A stretch of DNA of 50,815 nt, taken from the NCBI GenBank assembly GCA_949297365.1, contig CASFSL010000049.1, forward strand, positions 1 through 50,815, in the 5' to 3' direction. A program made the position numbers and the translations under genes. Of the stretch, positions 39,488 to 48,256 are shown piece after piece (position 1 is the first letter of the stretch; the number at the start of each line of letters is the position of its first letter). The notes under the pieces were generated by a model. That model was given only the letters and a program-made list of their open reading frames with translations, was not told the origin of the DNA and ran no database searches. Source of the stretch: an uncultured Bacteroidales bacterium (lineage in GTDB: Bacteria; Bacteroidota; Bacteroidia; Bacteroidales; UBA932).

Positions 39488-42151
39488 ATGGTCATTCATT
39501 TTCTTATCAATTTCCACACCGTGTGGGGACAGCGGCTGTATATCACCGGCTCTCTGCCGGAACTTGGCGGGGGAGACGCCTCAAAGGCAGTCCCGATGTC
39601 CTGGACAGAAGGCGGAACATGGACGAAAGACATAAAGCTAACATCCCTCCAGGAGAGAAACCTTTCCTACAGATACCTCGTCAGATCCGATGACGCAGGC
39701 GAATTCCATGAGGCAGGGCCGGAGAGGACGCTCGGTCTGAACAGCGCCTCCAAGGAGCTGTTTCTGAGGGACGAATGGCAGGGCAATTCCGAATCCGCCC
39801 CGCTGCTGACAGCCCCGTTCTCGGAGATATTCTACTCCCACGGGCACAATGAGACCACTCAGATGCACCTGCATACCAGGGAACTGATCATACGGGTCAC
39901 AGTCCCTGCCGTGGAACCTGACTGCATACTGAAGCTGTGCGGAGACTCTCCGCTGCTGGGCTCGTGGGAGCCGGACAAGGCCCCGGCCATGACTCCGGTC
40001 CACGGTTCCCGGTGGGTACTGCACCTGCCCGCGGACAAACTGGGAACGGACATCGAGTACAAGTTCGTAAAATACAACACACGTGACGGCAGGGCAGTCT
40101 GGGAAGACACCGGCAACCGCCGCCTCAGCATCCCCGTGCTCAAAGCACACCAGACCCTGTCCGTGGAGCACTCCATGGCGGCGTTCAATACCGGATGTCC
40201 CAGATTCTACGGCACAGCCGTCCCGGTATTCGCCCTGCGGAGCGCGACAAGCTGCGGCATAGGTGATTTTACAGACCTTAAAGCCTTGGGAGACTGGGCA
40301 AAAGCCTCCGGACAGAACATCCTGCAGATACTGCCGGTCAACGACACCACCTCCACCGGCACCTGGACTGACTCCTATCCCTACGGAGGCATCTCGGTCA
40401 TGGCCCTGCACCCCATATTCATCAACATCACGGCCATCGGCCCGATAAAGAACCCCGGAGCCAGGGCTGCCTACGGCAAGGAACGGAAAGCTCTGGACGC
40501 TCTTTCCGCCATTGACTACGAGAAAGTGCTGGCCCTCAAGACCAGATACCTCAGACTCCAGTACCGGACCTATGCCTCAGAGACCTTCGCCGAACCGAAA
40601 TTCCTGGCATTTTACCATAAGAACAAAGAGTGGCTGCTGCCCTACTGCGCCTTCTGCGCCCTGAGGGACAAGTACGGCACTGCCGATTTCTCAAAATGGG
40701 GCGAGGAGGCCAGATGCACTCCCGGACTGATAGCGCGGCTCAACACCAAGGGCAGCGACATCTATCCGGAAATATCCTACAACCTGTTCGTACAGTATCA
40801 CCTGCACAGCCAGCTGCTGGACTCCGTCAGATACCTCCACTCGATAGGGATAGCCCTCAAGGGGGACATACCCATCGGCATCACCCGCAACAGCGCGGAC
40901 GCATGGGCCTCTCCGGAACTGTTCAACATGGACTCCCAGGCCGGTGCCCCGCCGGATGATTTCTCCGCCGAAGGACAGAACTGGGGATTCCCGACCTACA
41001 ACTGGGACAAGATGGCAGAGACGCAGTACAGCTGGTGGAAGAAACGGTTTGTCAAGATGGCCGAATACTTCGATGCCTACCGCATAGACCACGTACTGGG
41101 ATTCTTCCGCATCTGGGAGATTCCGTCCCGGCAGATCAAGGGAGTCATGGGGCACTTCTCTCCCGCCCTGCCGATGAGCTATGAGGAGCTGCGGGACCGG
41201 GGATTCGACTTCGACTACGCCAGACACGCCACTCCGTACATAAGATATTGGCAGCTGCGGGACATGTTCGGGGACAAGACCGACACGGTCATGAGGGAAT
41301 ACCTGGACAGCAACCGGTACGAGGTCTTCACCCTCAAGCCGGAGTTCAGCACCCAGCGGAAGATAGAAGAGCATTTCGGTCCGGGACAGGACGATATAAA
41401 GGACGGCCTCATGGCCCTCGTATCCGAAGTGCTGTTCCTGGAAGACGAGCGGCAACCCGGAAAATTCCACCCCAGGATATCCGCCCAGTTCACCTATTCC
41501 TACCGGGACCTGCCCGGGGAGCAGAAAGAAGTGTTCAACCGGATATACGACCATTTCTTCTACAAGAGACACAACGGCTTCTGGAAAGAATCGGCCCTGC
41601 GCAGACTGCCTGTACTGATATCCTCCACCAACATGCTCACCTGCGCCGAGGACCTGGGCATGATTCCGGACTGCGTACCGGAAGTACTCCGCAATCTCAG
41701 GATGCTGTCCCTGGAGATATTCAGGATGTCCAAGGATCCGGAAAAGGCCTTCGGAGACCCGGCTCACTACCCCTACCTGAGCGTCTGCACCACCGGCACT
41801 CACGATACCAGCACCCTCAGGGCCTGGTGGGAGGAGGACCGCAGTGCGTCCACCCGTTTCTGGCACGAGATGCTGCATGAAAGCGGAGAGCCGCCCTATT
41901 ACTGCGAGCCGTGGCTATGCGAGAAGATTCTCAGGCTGCACACCTCCAGTCCCTCCATGCTGACCATACTGCCGCTGCAGGACTGGCTGTCAATAGACGG
42001 CAGCATAAGGGCACAGGATCCGGCATCAGAGCGCATCAACGTGCCGTCCAATCCCAGGCATTACTGGAGATACAGGATGCACCTGTCCCTGGAGGAGCTT
42101 ACCGCCAACGAGGCTTTCAACGGCATGATCAAGAGCCTGACAGAGGCCTGA
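39488..42151 (+). CDS. malQ: 4-alpha-glucanotransferase with two CBM20 domains
   Basis: An 887-residue DPE2-type amylomaltase that moves glucan segments between maltodextrins in the cytoplasm; no signal peptide is present. Residues 1-110 and about 135-250 are tandem starch-binding CBM20 domains (VWGQRLYITGSLPELGGG; CILKLCGDSPLLGSWEPDKA). A GH77 barrel follows from about 260: ILPVNDTTSTGTW, GDIPIGITRNSADAW, nucleophile D534 in AYRIDHVLGFFR, acid/base E721 in CAEDLGMIP, and D773 in TGTHDTSTLR. An insertion within the barrel is typical of DPE2. It completes the starch pathway downstream of the MFS carrier. Confidence 0.93.
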   Translation: MVIHFLINFHTVWGQRLYITGSLPELGGGDASKAVPMSWTEGGTWTKDIKLTSLQERNLSYRYLVRSDDAGEFHEAGPERTLGLNSASKELFLRDEWQGNSESAPLLTAPFSEIFYSHGHNETTQMHLHTRELIIRVTVPAVEPDCILKLCGDSPLLGSWEPDKAPAMTPVHGSRWVLHLPADKLGTDIEYKFVKYNTRDGRAVWEDTGNRRLSIPVLKAHQTLSVEHSMAAFNTGCPRFYGTAVPVFALRSATSCGIGDFTDLKALGDWAKASGQNILQILPVNDTTSTGTWTDSYPYGGISVMALHPIFINITAIGPIKNPGARAAYGKERKALDALSAIDYEKVLALKTRYLRLQYRTYASETFAEPKFLAFYHKNKEWLLPYCAFCALRDKYGTADFSKWGEEARCTPGLIARLNTKGSDIYPEISYNLFVQYHLHSQLLDSVRYLHSIGIALKGDIPIGITRNSADAWASPELFNMDSQAGAPPDDFSAEGQNWGFPTYNWDKMAETQYSWWKKRFVKMAEYFDAYRIDHVLGFFRIWEIPSRQIKGVMGHFSPALPMSYEELRDRGFDFDYARHATPYIRYWQLRDMFGDKTDTVMREYLDSNRYEVFTLKPEFSTQRKIEEHFGPGQDDIKDGLMALVSEVLFLEDERQPGKFHPRISAQFTYSYRDLPGEQKEVFNRIYDHFFYKRHNGFWKESALRRLPVLISSTNMLTCAEDLGMIPDCVPEVLRNLRMLSLEIFRMSKDPEKAFGDPAHYPYLSVCTTGTHDTSTLRAWWEEDRSASTRFWHEMLHESGEPPYYCEPWLCEKILRLHTSSPSMLTILPLQDWLSIDGSIRAQDPASERINVPSNPRHYWRYRMHLSLEELTANEAFNGMIKSLTEA

Positions 42152-42209
42152 CATACCCCTTTGGAACGGTTATTGTACATCTACCGGGATATCCGCAAAA
42201 CTCTGATTT

Positions 42210-43223
42210 ATGAAAAAGGCCGCATATATCCTACTGCCGCTTGTCAGCCTCGGCATCCTGGCCGGATGCTCGGCTGACCCTGCCACCGCAGTCGAGGGGG
42301 AATATACCCTCGAAGCGCAGAGCGTACAGATCAACGGAGTCATCATCAACATGGGTGACTGGCCGGGAGCTTCAGTGAGCATAGCCGGCACCGGCGAGAG
42401 CAGCGCAGATGTAAGCATAGACAGCCTCCTGCTTGGGTTTGAGGAACTGTCAGTGCCGTGCGAGGTGTCCAGGACAGACCGGGACAAATACTCGTTCTAC
42501 GGAGCATACTCCGGTCAGGACAGGGCGATAGAGCTGAACGGCAGCGTCAACAAAGGACGGCTCTCGCTGAGCATCACCGATCTGTACACTACGGAAGCGG
42601 CCGGACGGTGGAGGCCGTCTTCTGCAGAGGACGGTCTTGCAGACCTCCATATCACATTCGAATGCACTGCGATATCCGGTATCCCGCTGGGAGACACCAC
42701 TATAAGCCTGGAGACTGCCGTGGCTCTGGCCAATACCGCACTGCGTACCGCCCTGACCCCGGTTCTCGACCATTTGGACTATATGGAACTGAGCCGCACC
42801 GGTTACATCAACATAGCCTGGTCCGGGGATATCAGCGACGCTCTCAGACCTCTGCTGCAGGATGTCATACAGTACTGGCCCGACCCTGAGCAGGGACAGC
42901 TTCACCTCTACCTGCGCAGGACACTCACGGACGGGCTGGACCTTCCCGTATCACCTCTGGACGTTCCGGCCGGATGCACTGTCAGCGGCTCAAACATGAC
43001 ACTGACGCTGGACAAGACAGCCCTGAAGCCTTTTGCAGACATGCTGCTGTCAGCCGCCGGAGACCTGAGTTACAGCGATTACACCGAAGCCGGCTCTCCC
43101 CTCGGAGACCTTACCGAGACACAGTTTGACGAATACAAGGCCCTGCTGCCCCTCATCCAGGGCGTGCTGGCCATGCCCTCAACCACATACGGAGCAGAGA
43201 TTATATTTGAAAAGACAGAATAA
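42210..43223 (+). CDS. Lipoprotein, DUF4925-like
   Basis: A 337-residue lipoprotein (lipobox ILAGC, lipid on C20). The mature part begins VEGEYTLEAQSVQING, a beta-strand start like calycin or DUF4925 proteins of Bacteroidetes, and alternates Ser/Thr-rich strands with a few helices. Its C-terminal third (LDKTALKPFADMLLSAAG, TQFDEYKALLPLIQGVLA) resembles that of the next gene, so the two are probably paralogues. Function is unknown. It follows malQ by 58 nt and heads a run that includes radA. Confidence 0.65.
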   Translation: MKKAAYILLPLVSLGILAGCSADPATAVEGEYTLEAQSVQINGVIINMGDWPGASVSIAGTGESSADVSIDSLLLGFEELSVPCEVSRTDRDKYSFYGAYSGQDRAIELNGSVNKGRLSLSITDLYTTEAAGRWRPSSAEDGLADLHITFECTAISGIPLGDTTISLETAVALANTALRTALTPVLDHLDYMELSRTGYINIAWSGDISDALRPLLQDVIQYWPDPEQGQLHLYLRRTLTDGLDLPVSPLDVPAGCTVSGSNMTLTLDKTALKPFADMLLSAAGDLSYSDYTEAGSPLGDLTETQFDEYKALLPLIQGVLAMPSTTYGAEIIFEKTE

Positions 43224-43250
43224 ACACAAACCAAAATTATTGATTTACTC

Positions 43251-44030
43251 ATGAAAAAAATTATGTTTCTGGCCGCAGCCTCCCTCGTGCTGCTGGCCTC
43301 CTGCGAGAAAGAGAAAAACGACAACGGACAGACATCCGCAACTCTTGTCGGCGAATGGGCTATCAGCCATGCGTCGATAGCATTCCAGCATCCAGACCTT
43401 ACTAGCATCGACCTGAGCGTCATCTCTCCCGAACTGGGCGAGATAGCCATAAGCGACCTGATTGCCATGGGGAACGAAGCGATTAACAACAGCCTGAAAG
43501 AATTCCCTTCCACGTACCCTGATCTGACATTGACCGAGAACGGCGGCTTCATACTCGGAGATCTCGACACGCCTCTCACCTACACCACTGAAAACTCCAC
43601 TATGACAGTACATGCAGACCAGTCTGTCATCAGCAGCCTGACCGAACAGATCAAGAATGAGCAGGACATCATGAACATACTGTCCATGCTGGGTCTGGCC
43701 GAACTGATCGAGAATCCCCAGAGTGTGGACATTCCCCTCACATACAGTGTATCGGAGGGTTCTCTGTCACTTACCGTCACACAGGAAGCCGTTGAGCCCT
43801 ACAAAGACCTGTTCACCCCGGCCGTGGAGACCATCTCCGGATTACTTAACTCCCTTACATACGAGACGTTCTTAGCTCTGCTCCAAAGCAGCGGTCTGGA
43901 ACTGGCAGATACCGTCACCGCCGAGAACTTCCCGGCCATCAAGCAGACGCTTATCGATGTCTTCACCGCACTGACAGACGGCAAGGCCGAATATTCTGTC
44001 ACTACCGATCTCGTACCCTTCGTAGGCTAA
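43251..44030 (+). CDS. Lipoprotein, paralogue of the preceding gene
   Basis: A 259-residue lipoprotein (lipobox LLASC, lipid on C18; the mature start EKEKNDN is acidic and basic, as in many surface lipoproteins). A GEWAISHASIAF strand opens the domain. The C-terminal half (TQEAVEPYKDLFTPAVETIS; ENFPAIKQTLIDVFTALT) parallels the preceding protein. It lies 27 nt after that gene and 4 nt before radA, so it is co-transcribed. No catalytic motif is seen and function is unknown. Confidence 0.65.
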   Translation: MKKIMFLAAASLVLLASCEKEKNDNGQTSATLVGEWAISHASIAFQHPDLTSIDLSVISPELGEIAISDLIAMGNEAINNSLKEFPSTYPDLTLTENGGFILGDLDTPLTYTTENSTMTVHADQSVISSLTEQIKNEQDIMNILSMLGLAELIENPQSVDIPLTYSVSEGSLSLTVTQEAVEPYKDLFTPAVETISGLLNSLTYETFLALLQSSGLELADTVTAENFPAIKQTLIDVFTALTDGKAEYSVTTDLVPFVG

Positions 44031-44034
44031 GTCC

Positions 44035-45429
44035 ATGCCCGCCAAAGTCAAGACAGTATGGTACTGTACTTCCTGCGGTAACGAGACTTCCAAATGGATG
44101 GGCAGATGCCCCGCCTGCGGAGAGTGGAATACCATCAAGGAGGCCCCCCGGGAGAGAGCTTCATCCTCCCGGGACAGGTCTCTTGTAGGCCTCAGCAGTC
44201 CCAAGCCGGTATCCCTCAAAGAGATACCCGTATCGGAGGACAGCCGGATGCTGGTCGGCAACCGGGAAGTCGAGCGGGTGCTGGGAGGCGGCATTGTCCC
44301 CGGCTCCATGATACTCCTGGGAGGCGAGCCTGGCATCGGCAAGTCCACCCTGGCCCTGCAGATACCGCTCCGATGCAAGGGTCTGCGCACCCTCTATGTC
44401 TCGGGCGAGGAATCTCCGCGCCAGATAAAGCTGAGGGCCATGAGGCTGCTCCGCAAGGAGGACGGGGAGATGGAGGACAACTGCACCGTACTGGGCGAGA
44501 CTCTTGTGGACAACATCATCAAATACGCGCAGGAACTGACTCCTGACCTGCTCGTAGTGGACTCGATACAGACCATCTACACGGACAGCGTGGAGTCAGC
44601 CGCCAGCTCCGTCACCCAGATAAGGGAATGCGCCGCCCGGCTGCTGCGCCTGGCAAAGGAGAGCGGCATACCGGTGATACTCATCGGACACATCACCAAG
44701 GACGGAGCCATCGCCGGCCCGAAAGTACTGGAACACATAGTGGATGTCGTACTGCAGTTCGAGGGCGACATCCGTCACTCGCACCGCATCCTGCGCAGCA
44801 TCAAGAACCGTTTCGGCTCGACCGACGAACTGGCCATCTTCGAGATGACCGGCTCGGGCCTCAGGGAAGTGGAGAATCCGTCCGAGATCCTGACGCCCAT
44901 GCACGACAGCACGCTCAGCGGAGTGGCCGTAGGCAGCATCGTGGACGGCTCCAGGCCCTTCATGATAGAGATACAGGCCCTGGTCTCCTCCGCCGTCTAC
45001 GGGATGCCGCAGAGATCGGCCACCGGTTACGATGTCCGCAGACTCAATATGCTGCTGGCCGTACTCGAGAAAAGAGCCGGCTTCAAGCTCTCGGCCAAGG
45101 ACGTGTTCCTCAATGTGGCCGGAGGCATGAGAGTGGGCGACACGGCCTGCGATCTGGCGGTAGTGGTGGCCATACTCTCCTCCAATTTCGATCTGGCCGT
45201 CAGCCAGGGCTCGTGTTTCGCCGCCGAGGTAGGACTGAGCGGAGAGATACGTCCCGTGGGCCGCATCGAGGCCCGCATAGCCGAAGCCGCACGCCTGGGC
45301 TACAAGGAGATATACATCTCGTCCTACAGCCTGTCGGATGACCTGCGCAACAAGCCGCACGGCATCCGGGTCATAGAGATAAAGGATATCGCGGAGCTTT
45401 GCCGCAGTCTGTTCAGGGAAAACCGATGA
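44035..45429 (+). CDS. radA: DNA repair/recombination protein RadA
   Basis: A 464-residue RadA/Sms protein that processes recombination intermediates by moving along DNA at branch points. It has an N-terminal zinc finger with C11, C14, C25 and C28, a RecA-type ATPase with Walker A GGEPGIGKSTLAL (near residue 98) and Walker B LLVVDSIQT, the RadA-specific KNRFGSTDE (near 257), and a C-terminal Lon-protease-like domain (FLNVAGGMRVGDTACDLAVV). Length is standard. The start lies 4 nt after a lipoprotein gene and the stop overlaps the next start as ATGA. Confidence 0.96.
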   Translation: MPAKVKTVWYCTSCGNETSKWMGRCPACGEWNTIKEAPRERASSSRDRSLVGLSSPKPVSLKEIPVSEDSRMLVGNREVERVLGGGIVPGSMILLGGEPGIGKSTLALQIPLRCKGLRTLYVSGEESPRQIKLRAMRLLRKEDGEMEDNCTVLGETLVDNIIKYAQELTPDLLVVDSIQTIYTDSVESAASSVTQIRECAARLLRLAKESGIPVILIGHITKDGAIAGPKVLEHIVDVVLQFEGDIRHSHRILRSIKNRFGSTDELAIFEMTGSGLREVENPSEILTPMHDSTLSGVAVGSIVDGSRPFMIEIQALVSSAVYGMPQRSATGYDVRRLNMLLAVLEKRAGFKLSAKDVFLNVAGGMRVGDTACDLAVVVAILSSNFDLAVSQGSCFAAEVGLSGEIRPVGRIEARIAEAARLGYKEIYISSYSLSDDLRNKPHGIRVIEIKDIAELCRSLFRENR

Positions 45430-47096
45430 TGAGAAAGGTCGCATTAATTTCTACCGTCCTTCTGCTGCTGACCATGTCAGCCCCGGCCCAGGAGCCGGCG
45501 ATATCCGTTTCCTCCCGGGCAGCGGACATCGCCGCCTATGCGGAACAGGTCAGGCAGCAGTGGAAGATACCTGGCATGTCGCTGGCTGTCATCCATGGAG
45601 ACTCCACAGTTCTGGTGCAGGGTTTCGGCGTAAAGGAAAAAGGCGGCAATGATCCTGTCACTCCGTCTACACTCTTCCACATAGGTTCCATGACCAAGGC
45701 ATTTACCGCCACAGTCATAGCCTCCTTAGTGGACGAAGGGCTGCTGTCCTGGGACGACACCGTAAAGGACATCCTGCCCGATTTCGACTGGTACGACGAC
45801 AGCGTGGAGAACGCGATGCAGGTGCGCGACCTGCTTACCCACTCCACCGGGCTGGTGGCCCAGGCCGGAACCTACATTGCCAATCTCGGATACAACCGGG
45901 ACGACATCTACCGGATGTTCCGCTATATCGAGCCTGTCTATCCGTTCCGGGAGAAGTTCGCCTACAACAACATCACCTTCATCATCGCGGCCCGCATCAT
46001 AGAGACCGTCACAGGCAAGTCCTGGGAGGACAACATCCGGGAGAGGATCTTCAATCCACTGGATATGAGTTCATCCGTACCCGGCTCTGACGGCTACAGG
46101 GCCGCCGGCAAAAAAGCCTCCACGGCGCACTATTTCGGATACAACAAAGGCTCCATCTATGTCACTCCGCTGTACGGAGAGGAGAGGGCCCTGCACTGGG
46201 TGGACGTGATAGGCCCGGCCGGAAGCATCAGCTCCACAGCCGAGGACATGGCCAAGTGGGTGCGCTTCCATCTTGACAACGGAAAAGTAGCCAGGCTCAT
46301 CACTCCGGACAGTTCGTGGCACACCTCCTTCCCGGCCGACATCAACGCCCTCTACGCCTATTTCCCCGAAAACGGCTGCAGCGAGGCGGCGGAATTCCGG
46401 TTCTATCCATATCATGACACTATCCGGCTCATCTCCGGGAAGCAGATGGACTTCCTGCACACCGGGGCCGTCCATGTCAGGACCGACACCACCATGACCC
46501 GCGACTACGGCTACTGCTGGTACGTGGAGCACAACGACAGATACGATGTCATCTATCACACCGGCACCACCTGGGGATTTACCGGCGTATGCGGATTCGT
46601 ACCCGGACTGGACCTGGGCATCGCCCTGCTGTGCAACTCAGAGGTGTCCGAATACGCCCGCCTCGGCCTGATGCGATACATCATCGACCTCTATCTCCAG
46701 GACGGCATCGTCCGGGACTGGAGCACGGAGGGACTGGAGCAGTGGTTTGCCGACAGACAGAAACCCCGGCGCCGTGCCGTACCGTGCACAATAAAAAGAG
46801 ACAGCCGGACTCCTGATCCGGCCAGACTGGTCGGACTCTACACCAAGCCCGAACCGTTCGGAAATGCCGAGGTCACTCTTAAAAACGGCCGGCTGTATCT
46901 GACCATAGGACGCTACGGCTGGACCCACAGACTGGACCACTACAGAGGCAATGAATACTGGCTGCGCTCCGACGGCCACACCTTCCCTGTCTACTTCCAC
47001 AACTACAGCGAAGGGGACAGCGGCCCCGTGGATTTCGAGATTGATTTCAACTACAACGAGAACTTCGGCCCCTGGCTCCAGCAGCCCCGGCCATGA
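45426..47096 (+). CDS. Serine hydrolase of the class C beta-lactamase family
   Basis: A 556-residue exported penicillin-binding-protein-like hydrolase. A signal peptide (RKVALISTVLLLLTMSAPA) is cut near AQ. Catalytic motifs: S88-x-x-K91 in IGSMTKAF, Y180-x-N182 in FAYNNITF, and HTG in YHTGTTWGF in place of KTG, as in esterase or D-aminopeptidase relatives. A C-terminal beta-barrel-like domain (from about 470) is DUF3471-type. It may act on D-amino-acid peptides rather than beta-lactams. The frame extends to 45399, but the ATG at 45426 overlaps the radA stop by 4 nt and starts the signal peptide. Confidence 0.87.
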   Translation: MMRKVALISTVLLLLTMSAPAQEPAISVSSRAADIAAYAEQVRQQWKIPGMSLAVIHGDSTVLVQGFGVKEKGGNDPVTPSTLFHIGSMTKAFTATVIASLVDEGLLSWDDTVKDILPDFDWYDDSVENAMQVRDLLTHSTGLVAQAGTYIANLGYNRDDIYRMFRYIEPVYPFREKFAYNNITFIIAARIIETVTGKSWEDNIRERIFNPLDMSSSVPGSDGYRAAGKKASTAHYFGYNKGSIYVTPLYGEERALHWVDVIGPAGSISSTAEDMAKWVRFHLDNGKVARLITPDSSWHTSFPADINALYAYFPENGCSEAAEFRFYPYHDTIRLISGKQMDFLHTGAVHVRTDTTMTRDYGYCWYVEHNDRYDVIYHTGTTWGFTGVCGFVPGLDLGIALLCNSEVSEYARLGLMRYIIDLYLQDGIVRDWSTEGLEQWFADRQKPRRRAVPCTIKRDSRTPDPARLVGLYTKPEPFGNAEVTLKNGRLYLTIGRYGWTHRLDHYRGNEYWLRSDGHTFPVYFHNYSEGDSGPVDFEIDFNYNENFGPWLQQPRP

Positions 47097-47141
47097 TCAT
47101 CACACCGGCCAGCTCATCGCCGGAACCTGACAGGCGTTTCG

Positions 47142-47290
47142 GAAGCAGCGGTGCAGGCTTTGGGAAATCACTCCTAATTCACAGCGACTTACAAAATGTG
47201 CATTATTCTGACTCAACACCCTGACAATCAGCGATATTTGCATCGCCACCGCACCACATCTCCAAAAACCATCCGCCACGAGCCTAACAC
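47142..47290 (-). repeat. About 150-bp dispersed repeat, short copy
   Basis: From GAAGCAGCGGTGCAGGC to CACGAGCCTAACA. It matches 49208-49393 along its length, but lacks about 37 bp that form a hairpin in that copy. The missing piece is bordered by AAATG(C/T)GC on both sides, suggesting loss by short-repeat recombination. Confidence 0.65.
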
Positions 47291-47419
47291 AATCCGTATC
47301 GGCAACTCCTCCGAACATTCCGAGAGGACGATTACCCGGTCATTGCAAATGTGATACTCTATTTTGAGACACCAAAATTCTTTCCAGAGAAAAGGTTACC
47401 GGCAGTTAGTTACTCTCCC

Positions 47420-47473
47420 GGCTTCGGCTACTACCGCACTCAAGGTCCCGACTTCTTCCACAATCAGCGGTAG
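47420..47473 (+). pseudogene. 3' remnant of a PIN-domain toxin gene
   Basis: The last 18 codons (GFGYYRTQGPDFFHNQR, stop) nearly copy the C-terminus of the intact PIN toxin downstream (RFGYYRPQGLDFIYNQR). Upstream sequence in this frame has lost resemblance. The 40 bp after the stop also resemble the sequence that follows the intact gene. Confidence 0.7.
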
Positions 47474-47531
47474 CAGGTGATTTTGCAAAAAGCGTAAAAA
47501 AGTTTTGACCACTTTCGTAAAAACTTGATAC

Positions 47532-47557
47532 AAGGAGGCTTCGGCTGCCTTTATTTT
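47532..47557 (+). terminator. Intrinsic terminator before the toxin-antitoxin pair
   Basis: AAGGAGGC, a TTCG tetraloop and GCTGCCTT (one mismatch, one wobble), then TATTTTTT. It insulates the pair from upstream transcription. Confidence 0.6.
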
Positions 47558-47560
47558 TTG

Positions 47561-47568
47561 TAGCTTTG
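47561..47568 (+). promoter_or_regulatory. -7 box of the toxin-antitoxin operon
   Basis: TAGCTTTG matches TAnnTTTG, 30 nt before the antitoxin ATG at 47599. Part of the terminator T-run lies directly upstream; a -33 box is not clear. Confidence 0.45.
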
Positions 47569-47598
47569 CTTTATGTTTAATCTTTTAATATGTGAGTT

Positions 47599-47772
47599 AT
47601 GGAAAATGCGAATGAACAAAAGAGCGAACAGACTAAGGTACCACAGACAGTACGGAGCGAACCGGACAACACCAATGCCGGAAAGAAAAGGAAGGTCAGC
47701 AGGACCTGGGAGGCCGCCATGCGGTATAAAGGCAGTGTGATAGTTCTTGACCCTACACTGTATGAGCGATGA
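47599..47772 (+). CDS. Small antitoxin of the PIN-toxin pair
   Basis: A 57-residue protein. The first 35 residues are polar and probably disordered (NEQKSEQTKVPQ). The C-terminal part RTWEAAMRYKGSVIVLDPTLYER carries the WEA...KG(S)IIV.DP pattern common in short Bacteroidetes proteins encoded just before PIN toxins. It lies directly after a terminator and a promoter. The stop overlaps the toxin start (ATGA), the usual coupling of toxin-antitoxin pairs. No DNA-binding fold is obvious. Assigning it as antitoxin rests on position and this pattern. Confidence 0.75.
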   Translation: MENANEQKSEQTKVPQTVRSEPDNTNAGKKRKVSRTWEAAMRYKGSVIVLDPTLYER

Positions 47773-48191
47773 GATACCTGATAGATACGAACATCATCGT
47801 TTATATCATCAGCGACCCTGATTCTCTGGACAATGACGTAAAAGCGATAATAGCAGACCCCGACAACATACTTTATACAAGTGCCGAATCTGCAAAGGAG
47901 CTGGTCATCGCATACAGAAACAAAGGCTTACTGACAAAACGATGGAAAAAGGCCGAAGACATGCTGCATTCGATTGAGGAGGAGTACGGCATATACATCC
48001 GACCTTTCAACCGCGAGCACATCTATACATACGCCGGGCTGAGGCTCAACACACAGCAGGACCACAAGGACCCGTCTGACCACGTCATCATCTCCCACGC
48101 CATCACCGAGCACCTGCCGCTGATCTCCAGCGACACTCGCTTCGGCTACTACCGCCCCCAAGGCCTAGACTTCATCTACAACCAGCGGTAA
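47769..48191 (+). CDS. PIN-domain (VapC-like) toxin
   Basis: A 140-residue PIN-domain ribonuclease. Expected acidic residues: D6 in RYLIDTNIIVYI, the Glu of SAESAKELVIAYR (near 41), and near the C-terminus DPSDHVIISHAI and SSDTRFGYY (D near 101 and 120). VapC-type toxins cut tRNA or rRNA until bound by their antitoxin. It overlaps the antitoxin gene by 4 nt. A second, decayed copy of its 3' end lies 350 bp upstream of the toxin start. It is followed by a 30-bp repeat and converges on a KilA-N gene. Confidence 0.85.
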   Translation: MRYLIDTNIIVYIISDPDSLDNDVKAIIADPDNILYTSAESAKELVIAYRNKGLLTKRWKKAEDMLHSIEEEYGIYIRPFNREHIYTYAGLRLNTQQDHKDPSDHVIISHAITEHLPLISSDTRFGYYRPQGLDFIYNQR

Positions 48192-48200
48192 TCTGATCTG

Positions 48201-48230
48201 CGGACGGCGTTACCACTTCCGTAAAACATC
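48201..48230 (-). repeat. 30-bp repeat, copy a
   Basis: CGGACGGCGTTACCACTTCC GTAAAACATC (30 bp, split here) identical to copy b at 49129-49158. It lies between the toxin stop and the KilA-N stop. Resemblance to copy b continues rightward for about 35 bp with changes. Confidence 0.75.
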
Positions 48231-48256
48231 AACCGGAAGCACTCTCGGACGGGGAC

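Larger units (their letters stand above)
47097..47598. other. Gap with repeat, toxin-gene remnant, terminator and promoter
   Basis: No intact gene. From left to right: a roughly 150-bp dispersed repeat (47142-47290), about 130 nt with nothing recognised, the decayed 3' end of a PIN toxin gene (47420-47473), a terminator (47532-47557) and the promoter of the toxin-antitoxin pair. Confidence 0.6.

Noticed and set aside
45426-47096. A true beta-lactamase resistance gene
   Set aside because: SxxK and YxN are present, but the KTG box is HTG and the C-terminal domain is that of hydrolase relatives, so resistance is not supported.
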